Below, one piece after another: positions 35,398 through 43,609 of a stretch of DNA of 64,000 bases. This DNA is from Aliterella atlantica CENA595 (GTDB taxonomy: Bacteria; Cyanobacteriota; Cyanobacteriia; Cyanobacteriales; Chroococcidiopsidaceae): NCBI RefSeq assembly GCF_000952155.1, contig NZ_JYON01000008.1, positions 124,001-188,000 on the forward strand. The letters are read 5' to 3'. The notes below the pieces were generated by a model. It was given only the letters and a program-made list of their open reading frames with translations. It did no database searches and had not been told where the DNA came from. Each line of letters begins with the position of its first letter. Position 1 is the stretch's first letter. A program made the translations under genes and the position numbers.

Positions 35398-36071
35398 GCT
35401 TGTTCAAGCCGTATCGTTTCATTCAAGATACAGAGATTGAAGCTAAGGCAAATAACCTGCTTAAAAGAATGAAGGAGACTCCTAAATATGCTCCAAAATG
35501 GCCCTTTGATGCGACTCGTGTTGCAGATTTTTTAGATATAGGGGTTTGTTGGGAAAGCATCCCTGCTGACAAACAAGGGCAAATAGCAGCACTAATTTTT
35601 CCTGTAGAGCGCCAAATTGTTTTAAATGAAGATATTCCTCAACTAAAGGGAGGATTTGGTGAATCTACGTTAGCGCATGAAATTGGACATTGGGAACTTC
35701 ATATCGATCGAAACGTAGCTGGTATATTTGAAGAAAGAATCAAGCAGGGTTTAGAAGTCAATATGCAACCCTTTTTGTGTCGTAGTGTTAGCGGACAACT
35801 GCAAAAAATTGAATGGCAAGCTCAAAGATTTGCAAGCTACTTACTGATGCCCCAGTACATTTTGGAGCAAATGCAAGTCGGACGGGATTTAACTAACTGG
35901 AAGCACCTTTATGCAATAGCTGATGAGCTAGGTGTAACAATATCTAATCTAAAAAATCATTTACAACAGCTAGGATGGATTATTATTCCTGGCAAGTCTC
36001 GCCAAATATATTTAGGTAATGCTGCACCTGGAAAAAGAATAACCCGTTTAAATGATAAATTTAGAACTTAA
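35394..36071 (+). CDS. ImmA/IrrE family metallopeptidase
   Basis: Zinc-dependent protease of 225 residues. The active site is H95-E-I-G-H99 (L-A-H-E-I-G-H-W), followed by the downstream metal-ligand helix E-W-Q-A-Q-R-F-A-S-Y-L-L-M-P characteristic of the family. The start is TTG 35394, overlapping the repressor stop (TTGA), with GAGGAG (35380-35385) eight bases before. Relatives (ImmA of ICEBs1, IrrE/PprI of Deinococcus) cleave XRE or DdrO repressors after DNA stress. I infer that it relieves repression of the Argonaute operon. Confidence 0.92.
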   Translation: MSLFKPYRFIQDTEIEAKANNLLKRMKETPKYAPKWPFDATRVADFLDIGVCWESIPADKQGQIAALIFPVERQIVLNEDIPQLKGGFGESTLAHEIGHWELHIDRNVAGIFEERIKQGLEVNMQPFLCRSVSGQLQKIEWQAQRFASYLLMPQYILEQMQVGRDLTNWKHLYAIADELGVTISNLKNHLQQLGWIIIPGKSRQIYLGNAAPGKRITRLNDKFRT

Positions 36072-36459
36072 AATTGAAAATTACTAAAATAATTTCTTAA
36101 TTAAGTATTTGGTCAATCTATTTTAAGATTGCCAATAAAAAGTGAAGTTTTTGAAAAATGGGCACTCTCCTTTTATTAAACTCTGTTGAGATTTGTGCCA
36201 AAACTTATTTAAACTTGCTTGCCTTAGACTGGATTTAATTATTTCTACCTAGTTAAGTTTGCTTATGTAAAGAGACTTTGCATAAGCCTTAGCGCCGTTT
36301 TAATTCTTCAGCATTTATATTGTGTTTGTTAAGTTGCGATCGCTCTCAACTACAATACTGTAATTATTATTCTAAGCTTGAGTCAGTGCTTTTTATTATT
36401 AGTGTGGAAACCGTTAAAAATAGTTAGATTAGAAAGTATGCCTTTACCTAGATTAAGCT
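36072..36459. other. AT-rich intergenic region at the edge of the Argonaute module
   Basis: No gene seen in 388 bases. The DNA is clearly richer in A and T than the window average, with several short T-runs that might end the immA transcript. No terminal repeats or attachment site can be made out. Confidence 0.5.
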
Positions 36460-37056
36460 ATGGATGCAGTAACAGTTAGTTTACCGCCAACATTGCAATT
36501 AACTATCGATCTAACAGACGAGCAGTTTTTTCAGCTATGTCAGAATAATGGCGACTTGAAGTTTGAGCGCACAGCATCGGGAGAAGTGTTAATTATGCCA
36601 CCAACAGGGGGAGAAACTAGCAACAATAACTTTGAGCTTTCGGTGCAGCTAGGAATTTGGAACAAACAGCATAATTTAGGCAAAGGTTTTGACTCTAATG
36701 GTGGCTTTACGTTACCTAGTGGTGCAGTCCGCGCCCCTGATGCGGCGTGGGTGAAGTTAGAACGCTGGCAAGCCCTTACTCCTGAGCAAAGGCGCAAATT
36801 TCTGCCCTTATGCCCTGATTTTGTCGTGGAGTTGCTTTCTCCTACCGATTCGCTCAAACAAACTCAGCTAAAAATGCAAGAGTATATAGACAATGGTGCG
36901 CTTTTGGGTTGGTTGATTGATGTAGAAGCCCGACGAGTAGAAATATATCGCCCCAATCGTGATGTGGAAATACTAGAAAACCCAGTAACTTTGTCAGGTG
37001 AAGACGTATTACCAGGCTTTGTATTGGATCTTAGTTCGCTTTTGACACCACCTTAA
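36460..37056 (+). CDS. Uma2 family endonuclease-like protein (DUF820)
   Basis: Protein of 198 residues with the restriction-endonuclease-like fold of the Uma2 family, which is strongly expanded in cyanobacteria. Seen motifs are the start T-D-E-Q-F-F-Q-L-C, G-E-V-L-I-M-P-P-T-G, the catalytic-type R-A-P-D-A-A-W-V and P-D-F-V-V-E-L-L-S-P-T-D, then a D-N-G-A-L-L-G-W-L-I-D strand. DNA cleavage is expected from the fold, but the role in the cell is unknown. It is adjacent to, and may or may not belong with, the Argonaute module. Confidence 0.92.
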   Translation: MDAVTVSLPPTLQLTIDLTDEQFFQLCQNNGDLKFERTASGEVLIMPPTGGETSNNNFELSVQLGIWNKQHNLGKGFDSNGGFTLPSGAVRAPDAAWVKLERWQALTPEQRRKFLPLCPDFVVELLSPTDSLKQTQLKMQEYIDNGALLGWLIDVEARRVEIYRPNRDVEILENPVTLSGEDVLPGFVLDLSSLLTPP

Positions 37057-37057
37057 G

Positions 37058-39199
37058 CTAAAAATCTGACGAAACACCAACTCGAAAAGTTAAACCAGGG
37101 TGATAGATGCGGTTAGATTTTTCGTAACGCACATCTGCCAAGTTCTCTAGATAAAGATTTAAACCCAAATTTCGCCACAAAGGTACTCGCGCTGCTAAAT
37201 CTAAGTTTAAAAACGAAGGCGAATAATCAGTATTACTATCGCCAGGATTGAGAAAGAAGGCTCTACGCGCCCCGCCGAAATAACTTGCATACAAATTCAC
37301 TTGCCAGCCGTTAGAGTTGTAGCCTACACCAAATTGAGCTACTGAAAAAGGTATTAAACCTAATTGCAACCCTGCTTCTGCACCCGATTTGATTTTGGCA
37401 TCTGTATAAGTGTAGTTGAGGAAAGTTGACCACTGGGGGCTAATTTGCCACCTTAGCGCTGCTTCTAAACCGTTGGTATTGACACGCCCGATATTTGCCC
37501 AACGCCCGTTTTGGATGCCCAAGCGATCGCTTAAACTGCTACCAAAGTAGGTAAATTGTCCAGTCAAGCTAGGAGATAATTTAACATCTACTCCTGCTGT
37601 CCAAGAGGATCCTTTTTCTGGTTCTAAATCTGGGTTAGGCAACCAGTTATGTACTGTATCGAAAATATATAGCTGATCTAAGCCTGGATTGCGCTGTACT
37701 CCCGCCCAACTACCGCGTAAGGCAACATTACCGCTAGCTGCCCACCTCAAGCCCACGCTGGGGTTTAAATAGCTGCCAAATTCGCTATTAAAGTTTTGGC
37801 GCAAACCTAAATCGGCTTGCAATGCATTATTAATTTTCCACGTATTTAAAGCAAATAGGGCGGTGCTAAACCTATCTCTACTTTCTGATTCATTTAGGCG
37901 GCTGAGATTAGGCGCTGTACTCAAAACATCGCCATTCAAGTCCTGATTTTGTAAATCTACTCCCCAACGCAGATTGTTACTAGAGTTTAGTTGCCAATCG
38001 TGTTCTACTCTAGCTGCAAGTCCGCGCGAATTGAGCGTACCTGTGCGGTAAAAAACGTTTTGCGTCGGTCCGTAGGTATTAAAGTAGTCTTGGTTGTAGG
38101 AAAGTGTTGTTTTTAAAACTGAATCTTCCCCATTACCCAGCAAAGAGCGCCAAGATAAACCAACATTAAGTACATCGTGGTCTAATCTATCTCTTTGCAA
38201 AGGGAAACCAAAATAAAGTAACCCTCTACGGCTGCTAATTTTATATGCATCCAAACTTAGGGTGTTTCTAGAATCTAAATCTAGCCCTAAACTACCAAAA
38301 TAGTTGCTAGTAGAAGTATCGCCGTTAAATAAATATCCTTCCGCGTCGCGGTTTGCTGCGCCTTCAGGTACGCGGTAGCGGTTTTCTGCTTCGTACTCTT
38401 CATAGCCTAAGTTGAACCTCAAAGAGCCAAAAGTACCGCCGTAACTAGCGCGATATTGAGACTGTTTGAAAGAACCAAATTCAGCTACACCGTTAAAAGT
38501 CGGAATTTCTGGTCCTTGTTTGGTAATAATGTTGACAACGCCGCCAAAGGCTTCCGAACCGTATAACGTCGAACTTGTGCCGCTTGATAGTTCTACTTTT
38601 TCAATTGCACCTACTGGAATACTATTTAAGTCGGTAGTGCCATGATAGGTATTGATATTATTATTAATTGGTCTGCCGTTAAGCAAATATACTGTTTGAT
38701 TAATAGAGTTACCGCGAAAGTATGTACCTGTGTGGATGTCTGCGCCAAAACCAACGTCGTTGATTGCAAATCCAGGTAATCCTCTTAAAACTTCTGCTAA
38801 ACTGTTGGGGTTTTGCAGTTCAATTTCTTCTGTAGTAATTTCGTAAACTGGGGAGGATGTTGGCGAAAAAGTTTCTCTTTTTCCCTCTACTTCTAACTCA
38901 AATTCTAGTGTATTTTTAGGACTAGAATCGCTTTCGTCGCTAGCATCAATTTCTATTTCTTCTTCTGTTTGACTTTCTTCTAGATCGTCAGGTTGCTGTG
39001 CTAATAACTTTGCTTCAGTAGCAGGCTTGATATTAGATTGACTAATTTTTGCTGCGTTCAATTTTTGAATTAGTCGTTCGTAGTTAGGGCTATTATTTGC
39101 TTTTTTTAAGTCTGCTAACGTAATTTGTTTAGCTGTAGCAGCGGATATAAACACATAGTTAAATAAAACAATGCTTGGCAGAAGGAAATATAATTTCAT
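37058..39199 (-). CDS. TonB-dependent outer-membrane receptor
   Basis: Outer-membrane active transporter of 713 residues. A signal peptide (residues 1-23) is followed by a helical linker, an acidic stretch (E-E-I-E-I-D-A-S-D), the plug domain (about 115-225 with L-R-G-L-P-G-F and S-S-T-L-Y-G-S-E-A-F-G-G-V-V-N-I) and a 22-strand barrel ending in a C-terminal aromatic (S-D-F). Size is like BtuB/OprC-type receptors for cobalamin, haem or metals; the ligand is not evident. Upstream, divergent, is the BlaI gene; between them lies a 26-bp element also found between tonB and exbB. No cobalamin riboswitch is seen. Confidence 0.93.
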   Translation of the reverse strand: MKLYFLLPSIVLFNYVFISAATAKQITLADLKKANNSPNYERLIQKLNAAKISQSNIKPATEAKLLAQQPDDLEESQTEEEIEIDASDESDSSPKNTLEFELEVEGKRETFSPTSSPVYEITTEEIELQNPNSLAEVLRGLPGFAINDVGFGADIHTGTYFRGNSINQTVYLLNGRPINNNINTYHGTTDLNSIPVGAIEKVELSSGTSSTLYGSEAFGGVVNIITKQGPEIPTFNGVAEFGSFKQSQYRASYGGTFGSLRFNLGYEEYEAENRYRVPEGAANRDAEGYLFNGDTSTSNYFGSLGLDLDSRNTLSLDAYKISSRRGLLYFGFPLQRDRLDHDVLNVGLSWRSLLGNGEDSVLKTTLSYNQDYFNTYGPTQNVFYRTGTLNSRGLAARVEHDWQLNSSNNLRWGVDLQNQDLNGDVLSTAPNLSRLNESESRDRFSTALFALNTWKINNALQADLGLRQNFNSEFGSYLNPSVGLRWAASGNVALRGSWAGVQRNPGLDQLYIFDTVHNWLPNPDLEPEKGSSWTAGVDVKLSPSLTGQFTYFGSSLSDRLGIQNGRWANIGRVNTNGLEAALRWQISPQWSTFLNYTYTDAKIKSGAEAGLQLGLIPFSVAQFGVGYNSNGWQVNLYASYFGGARRAFFLNPGDSNTDYSPSFLNLDLAARVPLWRNLGLNLYLENLADVRYEKSNRIYHPGLTFRVGVSSDF

Positions 39200-39339
39200 G
39201 CTTATGAATTGAACAATATTGTCATAGTAAAACCAGGAAATTCATCTACTTATTGGCACAACAGCCTAAAAGTAAGAAATTCCCAAGTTTTGAGTTAATT
39301 TAATTTGAGCTTATATTAAAGTAAATAAAGTAACCGTCG

Positions 39340-39365
39340 GTGTCAAAAGACAAGCTGTCAAACTT
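39340..39365. promoter_or_regulatory. Candidate BlaI operator, copy 1 (receptor/blaI divergent promoter)
   Basis: A 26-bp sequence whose core is GACAAGCTGTC (39349-39359), that is GAC-N5-GTC. The whole 26 bp recurs in reverse orientation at 42611-42636. GAC-N5-GTC is, as I recall, the motif reported for the BlaI-type repressor PetR of Synechocystis. This copy is 51 bases before the blaI start and about 140 before the receptor start. Confidence 0.75.
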
Positions 39366-39416
39366 AAGGTTGGGCAATTTGCGATCGCAAGTAAATAGAA
39401 AAAAGGTTTAATGTAA

Positions 39417-39836
39417 GTGGCTCCTTTACCTAATTACCGTCCTAAACAACTATCTCTAGGTCCGCTGGAGTCAGAAATTTTAAATATCATCTGGAAGCTC
39501 GGTTGCGTAAGTGTGAAAGATGTGCATGAAAGCATTTTGGCTGACCCAGATCGAGAATTAGCTTATGCTTCTGTAACTACTGTGTTGCACCGCTTGACAA
39601 AAAAAGGCTGGCTAGAGTGCCATAAACAAGGTCGTGCTTTTTATTGGCGACCAACTGTGACCAAGCAGCAAGCACAAGCAATTGAAGCTCACGAGCAATT
39701 ACATAAGTTTTTGGCTGTGGGCAACCTGGAAATTGTCGCCGCGTTCGCAGATAACCTAGATGCTGCTAGTGTAGAACAATTAAGAGCGATCGCCCAAAAA
39801 ATTGATGCTGTACGTCAAGCAAGGGAGAAAAAGTAA
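39417..39836 (+). CDS. BlaI/MecI/CopY family repressor (PetR-like)
   Basis: Winged-helix repressor of 139 residues. The DNA-binding domain (about 12-80) shows L-E-S-E-I-L-N-I-I-W-K-L-G, V-K-D-V-H-E-S-I, A-Y-A-S-V-T-T-V-L-H-R-L-T-K-K-G-W-L, the typical BlaI pattern with the T-V-L-x-R-L recognition helix. The C-terminal helices would form the dimer and carry the cleavage site. Start is GTG 39417 with AAAAAGG upstream. The M56 protease gene follows with a one-base overlap (TAATG). It resembles the PetR-PetP pair that reports copper in Synechocystis. Confidence 0.93.
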   Translation: MAPLPNYRPKQLSLGPLESEILNIIWKLGCVSVKDVHESILADPDRELAYASVTTVLHRLTKKGWLECHKQGRAFYWRPTVTKQQAQAIEAHEQLHKFLAVGNLEIVAAFADNLDAASVEQLRAIAQKIDAVRQAREKK

Positions 39837-40702
39837 TGCATCTAATGATGATTCTGGCTGCTTTGGGTTTGACTGGGTGGTTAAGAACTCGTAGTTCTTC
39901 TGCTTCTCAATGTAGTTGGGATCGACGGTGGCAACAGGCGATGTCGTTATTCGTATTGCCGCCACTGCTACTAACTATGACGGCTATTTCTATAGTCTAT
40001 ATGGGAGCGGAAGAAGTACCCCTGCTGTGGGAGTGGCAAGGACGATTTAGTTACCTGCTAGCTACAGGTTTTCTGGGACTAGCGGGCATTTTGTTACTCA
40101 AGCAAGCTAGCCAAAGTTGGCTGTTGCAAAGACGAATTCGCAATTGTCCTCAACATAAGTTACTAGGTGTAAGTAGCCGCGTTCTCGATAATCCTGTTCC
40201 CTATAGTGCTTTAGTGGGCTTGTGGCAACCGGAATTGATTGTCACTCAAGGCTTGTTACGCACCTTAGACAACGAGCATTTAGAATCGGTGTTTAAACAC
40301 GAACAAGGACATTGCTATTACGCAGATCCTTTCTGGTTTTTTTGGCTTGGTTGGGTGCGCTCTTATACTGCTTGGCTGCCCCAAACAGAAGCATTATGGC
40401 AAGAATTATTACTACTACGGGAAATGCGTGCCGACTATTGGGCAGCGCAACAAGTAGACCCGCTGATTTTGGCGGAATCTTTGTTGCAAGTAGCTAGCAA
40501 TTGCTCTATGTTTGCCGATAGTTGCTGTACTGCTTTTAGTTGCAGCGCTACGCGCGATCGCTTGCAAGAACGCATAGATGCGCTGCTATCATCAGATGTA
40601 GACGTTCTCAACTCTAGTTTGTGGTCTTGGAATTGGTTGTTACCAATTTTGCCTTTATTAGTTGTTCCCTTTCATACTTGCACGCATTTATCTACTCATT
40701 AG
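39836..40702 (+). CDS. BlaR1-type M56 membrane metallopeptidase (PetP-like)
   Basis: Membrane protease of 288 residues with three or four TM segments and the zinc motif H-E-Q-G-H in V-F-K-H-E-Q-G-H-C-Y-Y; the third ligand is likely in R-E-M-R-A-D-Y-W. Unlike BlaR1 it has no C-terminal penicillin-binding sensor domain. It should degrade the BlaI repressor when a signal, in the PetP case copper, is sensed at the membrane. Several cysteines near the C-terminus (N-C-S-M-F, S-C-C-T, S-C-S-A) could hold a metal. Its last 11 bases overlap the convergent tonB gene. Confidence 0.9.
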   Translation: MHLMMILAALGLTGWLRTRSSSASQCSWDRRWQQAMSLFVLPPLLLTMTAISIVYMGAEEVPLLWEWQGRFSYLLATGFLGLAGILLLKQASQSWLLQRRIRNCPQHKLLGVSSRVLDNPVPYSALVGLWQPELIVTQGLLRTLDNEHLESVFKHEQGHCYYADPFWFFWLGWVRSYTAWLPQTEALWQELLLLREMRADYWAAQQVDPLILAESLLQVASNCSMFADSCCTAFSCSATRDRLQERIDALLSSDVDVLNSSLWSWNWLLPILPLLVVPFHTCTHLSTH

Positions 40703-42428
40703 CTGAACTGGCTGGAGGTTGCGATCGCAATTGACGTAAAGATTGCCGCAGTTTTGTTTGACTTTGGGGTGTAGCTCGATTTGCAGCGGGGCGCTGACGG
40801 CGCAAAGATTGACGCAATCTACTTTGACCATTAGCTTGCGATGTTGCTGCTCTTTGACGTTGGCGTTGTGGTACGTCTCCCGCTCTACGTGGTGCTAGGG
40901 TTTCTACACGCCTCCGTGACGTAGTTATGGGAGTGCGACGCGGTGCTGTGGCGTTTTGAGTAGATGTTCTATTTCTGATGCGACGAGTTAGAGGCTGTGA
41001 AGATGCAGTTTCGCTGGGTGTCATATTTCTAATGCGACGCGACGATCTCGGTGCATTTGCTGTTTCTGTAGTTGGTGTAGTGCGTCTTTGCTCGGTTTGT
41101 TGACGTTTTTTGCGCCGTTCTCGACGTTGGCGCGATCGCTCCGATCCCTCTATGGCAAAGTCTATGGGGACAACACCCCGCGTTCCACCGTTTGTAGGCT
41201 TCAATTTCCACCGTTTTGCTTCGGCTAAAGCTGCTTTATCTAGCTCTGAGTGTCCGCTAGAACGCGCTAACCTCACTTTAGTGACATTACCTTTACTGTC
41301 TGTATCAAAGCTAATTTCTACTTTGCCTTCCAAGCCCCGTCGCCGCGCTTTTTCTGGGTATTTTGGTTTGCTACAACGAACGCAACCTATACCGTCTGAT
41401 GCTCTTGAGTTTGGATTACTATCTGGTTGAGAATTTGTCGCTCTAGAATTTTGCGTTGCTGTAGGTACGGTTGAGCCACTTCTTCGACTTGTAGTGACTC
41501 TAGAACCTTGGCTTGCACTACCTGTGGGAATTCGACTGCTATTAGCACTACTACTTGAGCCACTACCTCTAGCAATTCGACTGCTATTAGCACTACTACT
41601 CGAACCGCTACCTGGAGTAGTTTGACTGGTAGTATTACTTGTGCCTCTAGTTGTGCTAGCTACAGGATTACTTCCTGCTTGATTTCTCAATTTATTAGCA
41701 ATATTGCTTTGGCGATCGCTTATTTCACCAGGGTTACTTACTGGAACGCTATTGCTGGGCTTTGGCTGTGCGTTTCTGGTGCTTGCGAGTATATTTCTTA
41801 ATTGGCGATCGCTTGGCTGTTGTGCTGGAGATGTGGGGCGATTAGCTGATTGGATTGGTGGCGCTGGTTTTGGACTTGCAGATATAAGGGGTGGAGAACT
41901 AACAGTAGGTTTTGGTTTAGTAACAATTTCTGTAGGTGCAGTTACTTTAGCAACTGGTTGTGGCTGGGGGTTTATAGTTGCTTTGGGCTTTTGTTGGGGA
42001 ATTGGTTGAGTTTTCAACGGTTCAACTTTAATAGGTGCAACTGCTATAGGTGGCTTTTCAGCCTTAATTGAAGGTTGAGATGGAGCGATTTTTGCAGCTT
42101 TTGGCGATCGCGCTGGCTGTGTAAATGCTCTTGTAGTTGTAATCTCATTGCTGCTTAAAGCGATCGCGTCACTATTATTATTGCTAGTCGAGCTTATTTT
42201 TGTTGGTGGCGTTTGTTTTTCTTCCTTGGGCGGATCTGGTAGTTCGACGATCTCTATTTCTAGTGGCTCGTCTTTAATTTCCGTTACTTTTTTGGTTAAA
42301 TTGCCAATATTTAGACTTAGCACCCCTATGTGCAGAGCTAGGGAGCCAATTAAACCGAGCGTTAGAAAAGAATTGAGTTTTTTTGCTTCTTTTTCTCGCT
42401 GCTCTCTAGCAATGCTTGATAAGCTCAT
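40692..42428 (-). CDS. TonB-family energy transducer with Arg-rich C-terminal tail
   Basis: Protein of 578 residues. One N-terminal TM (about 20-38, with the S-L-A-L-H-I motif whose histidine contacts ExbB) is followed by a long Pro/Ser/Thr-rich periplasmic linker and a TonB C-terminal domain at about 345-429 (Y-P-E-K-A-R-R-R-G-L-E-G-K-V). Most TonB proteins end there; this one continues for 149 residues, about a quarter of them arginine, with repeats such as R-R-I-R-N and L-R-Q-S-L-R. The linker contains a 15-residue tandem repeat (S-S-S-S-A-N-S-S-R-I). It is divergent from exbB and shares the 26-bp element. Confidence 0.9.
   Translation of the reverse strand: MSLSSIAREQREKEAKKLNSFLTLGLIGSLALHIGVLSLNIGNLTKKVTEIKDEPLEIEIVELPDPPKEEKQTPPTKISSTSNNNSDAIALSSNEITTTRAFTQPARSPKAAKIAPSQPSIKAEKPPIAVAPIKVEPLKTQPIPQQKPKATINPQPQPVAKVTAPTEIVTKPKPTVSSPPLISASPKPAPPIQSANRPTSPAQQPSDRQLRNILASTRNAQPKPSNSVPVSNPGEISDRQSNIANKLRNQAGSNPVASTTRGTSNTTSQTTPGSGSSSSANSSRIARGSGSSSSANSSRIPTGSASQGSRVTTSRRSGSTVPTATQNSRATNSQPDSNPNSRASDGIGCVRCSKPKYPEKARRRGLEGKVEISFDTDSKGNVTKVRLARSSGHSELDKAALAEAKRWKLKPTNGGTRGVVPIDFAIEGSERSRQRRERRKKRQQTEQRRTTPTTETANAPRSSRRIRNMTPSETASSQPLTRRIRNRTSTQNATAPRRTPITTSRRRVETLAPRRAGDVPQRQRQRAATSQANGQSRLRQSLRRQRPAANRATPQSQTKLRQSLRQLRSQPPASSANE
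41529..41613. repeat. 45-bp tandem repeat inside the tonB linker
   Basis: Two copies of a 45-base unit beginning AATTCGACTGCTATTAG, at 41529 and 41574, nearly identical over about 40 bases. It encodes two copies of an S-S-S-S-A-N-S-S-R-I stretch and can change length by slippage. Confidence 0.8.
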
Positions 42429-42780
42429 AGTTTATTGAGTGCTATTGTCATTAATTTACTTGTGTTAATTATAGATGTCTAGAGCGTCAATACATATATT
42501 TACTCCTAAAAATCATCAATATTTTTAGATTTGATTTTTAGATGCAAGTTTTAAATCTTTAGCCTAGTGTCGATTGCAGTTGCAATATTTAAGACTCTAA
42601 TCTCTAGTCGAAGTTTGACAGCTTGTCTTTTGACACAGGAATTTACTCGTTTTATAATCGGAAAACTATTATGTTTGCTTCTAAAGCCTGCGATCGCCAA
42701 GCAAGAGTTAGTTGCGACTATTCTCAATACATCAGATACTCCCGATCCAGCTTGTAGGGTAGCGCTAAAAACCAAGTTAT
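42429..42780. other. Divergent promoter region tonB/exbB
   Basis: No gene is seen in these 352 bases. It carries the second copy of the 26-bp element (42611-42636). The DNA just before tonB is AT-rich, as expected for a promoter. Confidence 0.6.
42611..42636. promoter_or_regulatory. Candidate BlaI operator, copy 2 (tonB/exbB divergent promoter)
   Basis: Exact reverse complement over 26 bp of the element at 39340-39365, with core GACAGCTTGTC at 42617-42627 (GAC-N5-GTC). It lies 182 bases before tonB and 144 before exbB. Flanking bases differ, so only the site itself is conserved. Confidence 0.75.
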
Positions 42781-43443
42781 ATGGAATTTAAAAATTTATT
42801 CGCAGCAGGCGGGATAGTGATGTATCCACTGCTGGGACTTTCGATAATCGCGATCGCATTAGTTATCGAGCGTCTGGCTTTTTGGGTGCGTCTGAACAAA
42901 CGTCAAAACAGAGTTGTCAAAAGCGTATTGCAGCTATACCGCCAGGGAAACATGGGCGGAGCATTAGATAAGCTCAAGCAAAACGGCGACTTACCTATGA
43001 CGCGGATCTTCATCGCGGCGCTGATACTAGAACAACCAACACCAGATGAATTTCGCCTCGCTTTAGAAAGCGAAGCTCAAGCAGAAATACCGTTACTCAA
43101 AAGATTTAACACTTTATTTGACACAGTTATTAGCATTTCACCTTTGCTAGGGTTACTCGGTACAATTTTAGGTTTAATTGCTTCCTTTGCTTCTCTAAAT
43201 ATTGGTGAGGTAGGCGGTAGTCAATCAGCACAAGTTACTTCAGGAATTAGCGAGGCGCTGGTTTCTACAGCATCGGGGCTAATTGTGGCTATTTTTACCT
43301 TGTTGTTTGCTAATGCATTTCGGGGCTTGTATTTACGGCAAATAGCACTAATTCAAGAATATGGCGGTCAGTTAGAATTACTCTACCGTCGCCTATACTA
43401 TATAGATGCGGAAACGAGCGAAGCTGAAAAAGCAAAGATGTAG
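42781..43443 (+). CDS. ExbB/TolQ/MotA proton channel family protein
   Basis: Inner-membrane proton channel subunit of 220 residues that powers TonB. Three TM segments are seen: about 8-32 (G-G-I-V-M-Y-P-L-L-G-L-S), and two after the cytoplasmic loop, with the family motif S-P-L-L-G-L-L-G-T-I-L-G-L near 118-130 and S-T-A-S-G-L-I-V-A near 160-168. It is divergent from tonB and has the 26-bp element upstream. An exbD gene, normally next to exbB, does not follow; the 166 bases after the stop hold no coding frame. Confidence 0.92.
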   Translation: MEFKNLFAAGGIVMYPLLGLSIIAIALVIERLAFWVRLNKRQNRVVKSVLQLYRQGNMGGALDKLKQNGDLPMTRIFIAALILEQPTPDEFRLALESEAQAEIPLLKRFNTLFDTVISISPLLGLLGTILGLIASFASLNIGEVGGSQSAQVTSGISEALVSTASGLIVAIFTLLFANAFRGLYLRQIALIQEYGGQLELLYRRLYYIDAETSEAEKAKM

Positions 43444-43609
43444 AGTTTTAGGCAGCATTTTAATTGCTATTTAGATGTAATTGAGTAAGGCGCTCGCTAA
43501 CTCTTTATAAAGGAATTTGCGGATTTTTTACCGTTTGTCGTGAAGTAAGGATATAGTCGCTTAGTTATCGCTATTTATCCCACGACTTTAGACATCTACG
43601 GTTAATATA

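Noticed and set aside
39200..39416. Cobalamin riboswitch upstream of the TonB-dependent receptor
   Set aside because: The B12 box and the needed helices are not visible in 217 bases.
39411..39416. ATG-TAA minimal start-stop directly before the blaI GTG
   Set aside because: It is tempting as a regulatory micro-ORF, but one such hexamer in AT-rich DNA is expected by chance.
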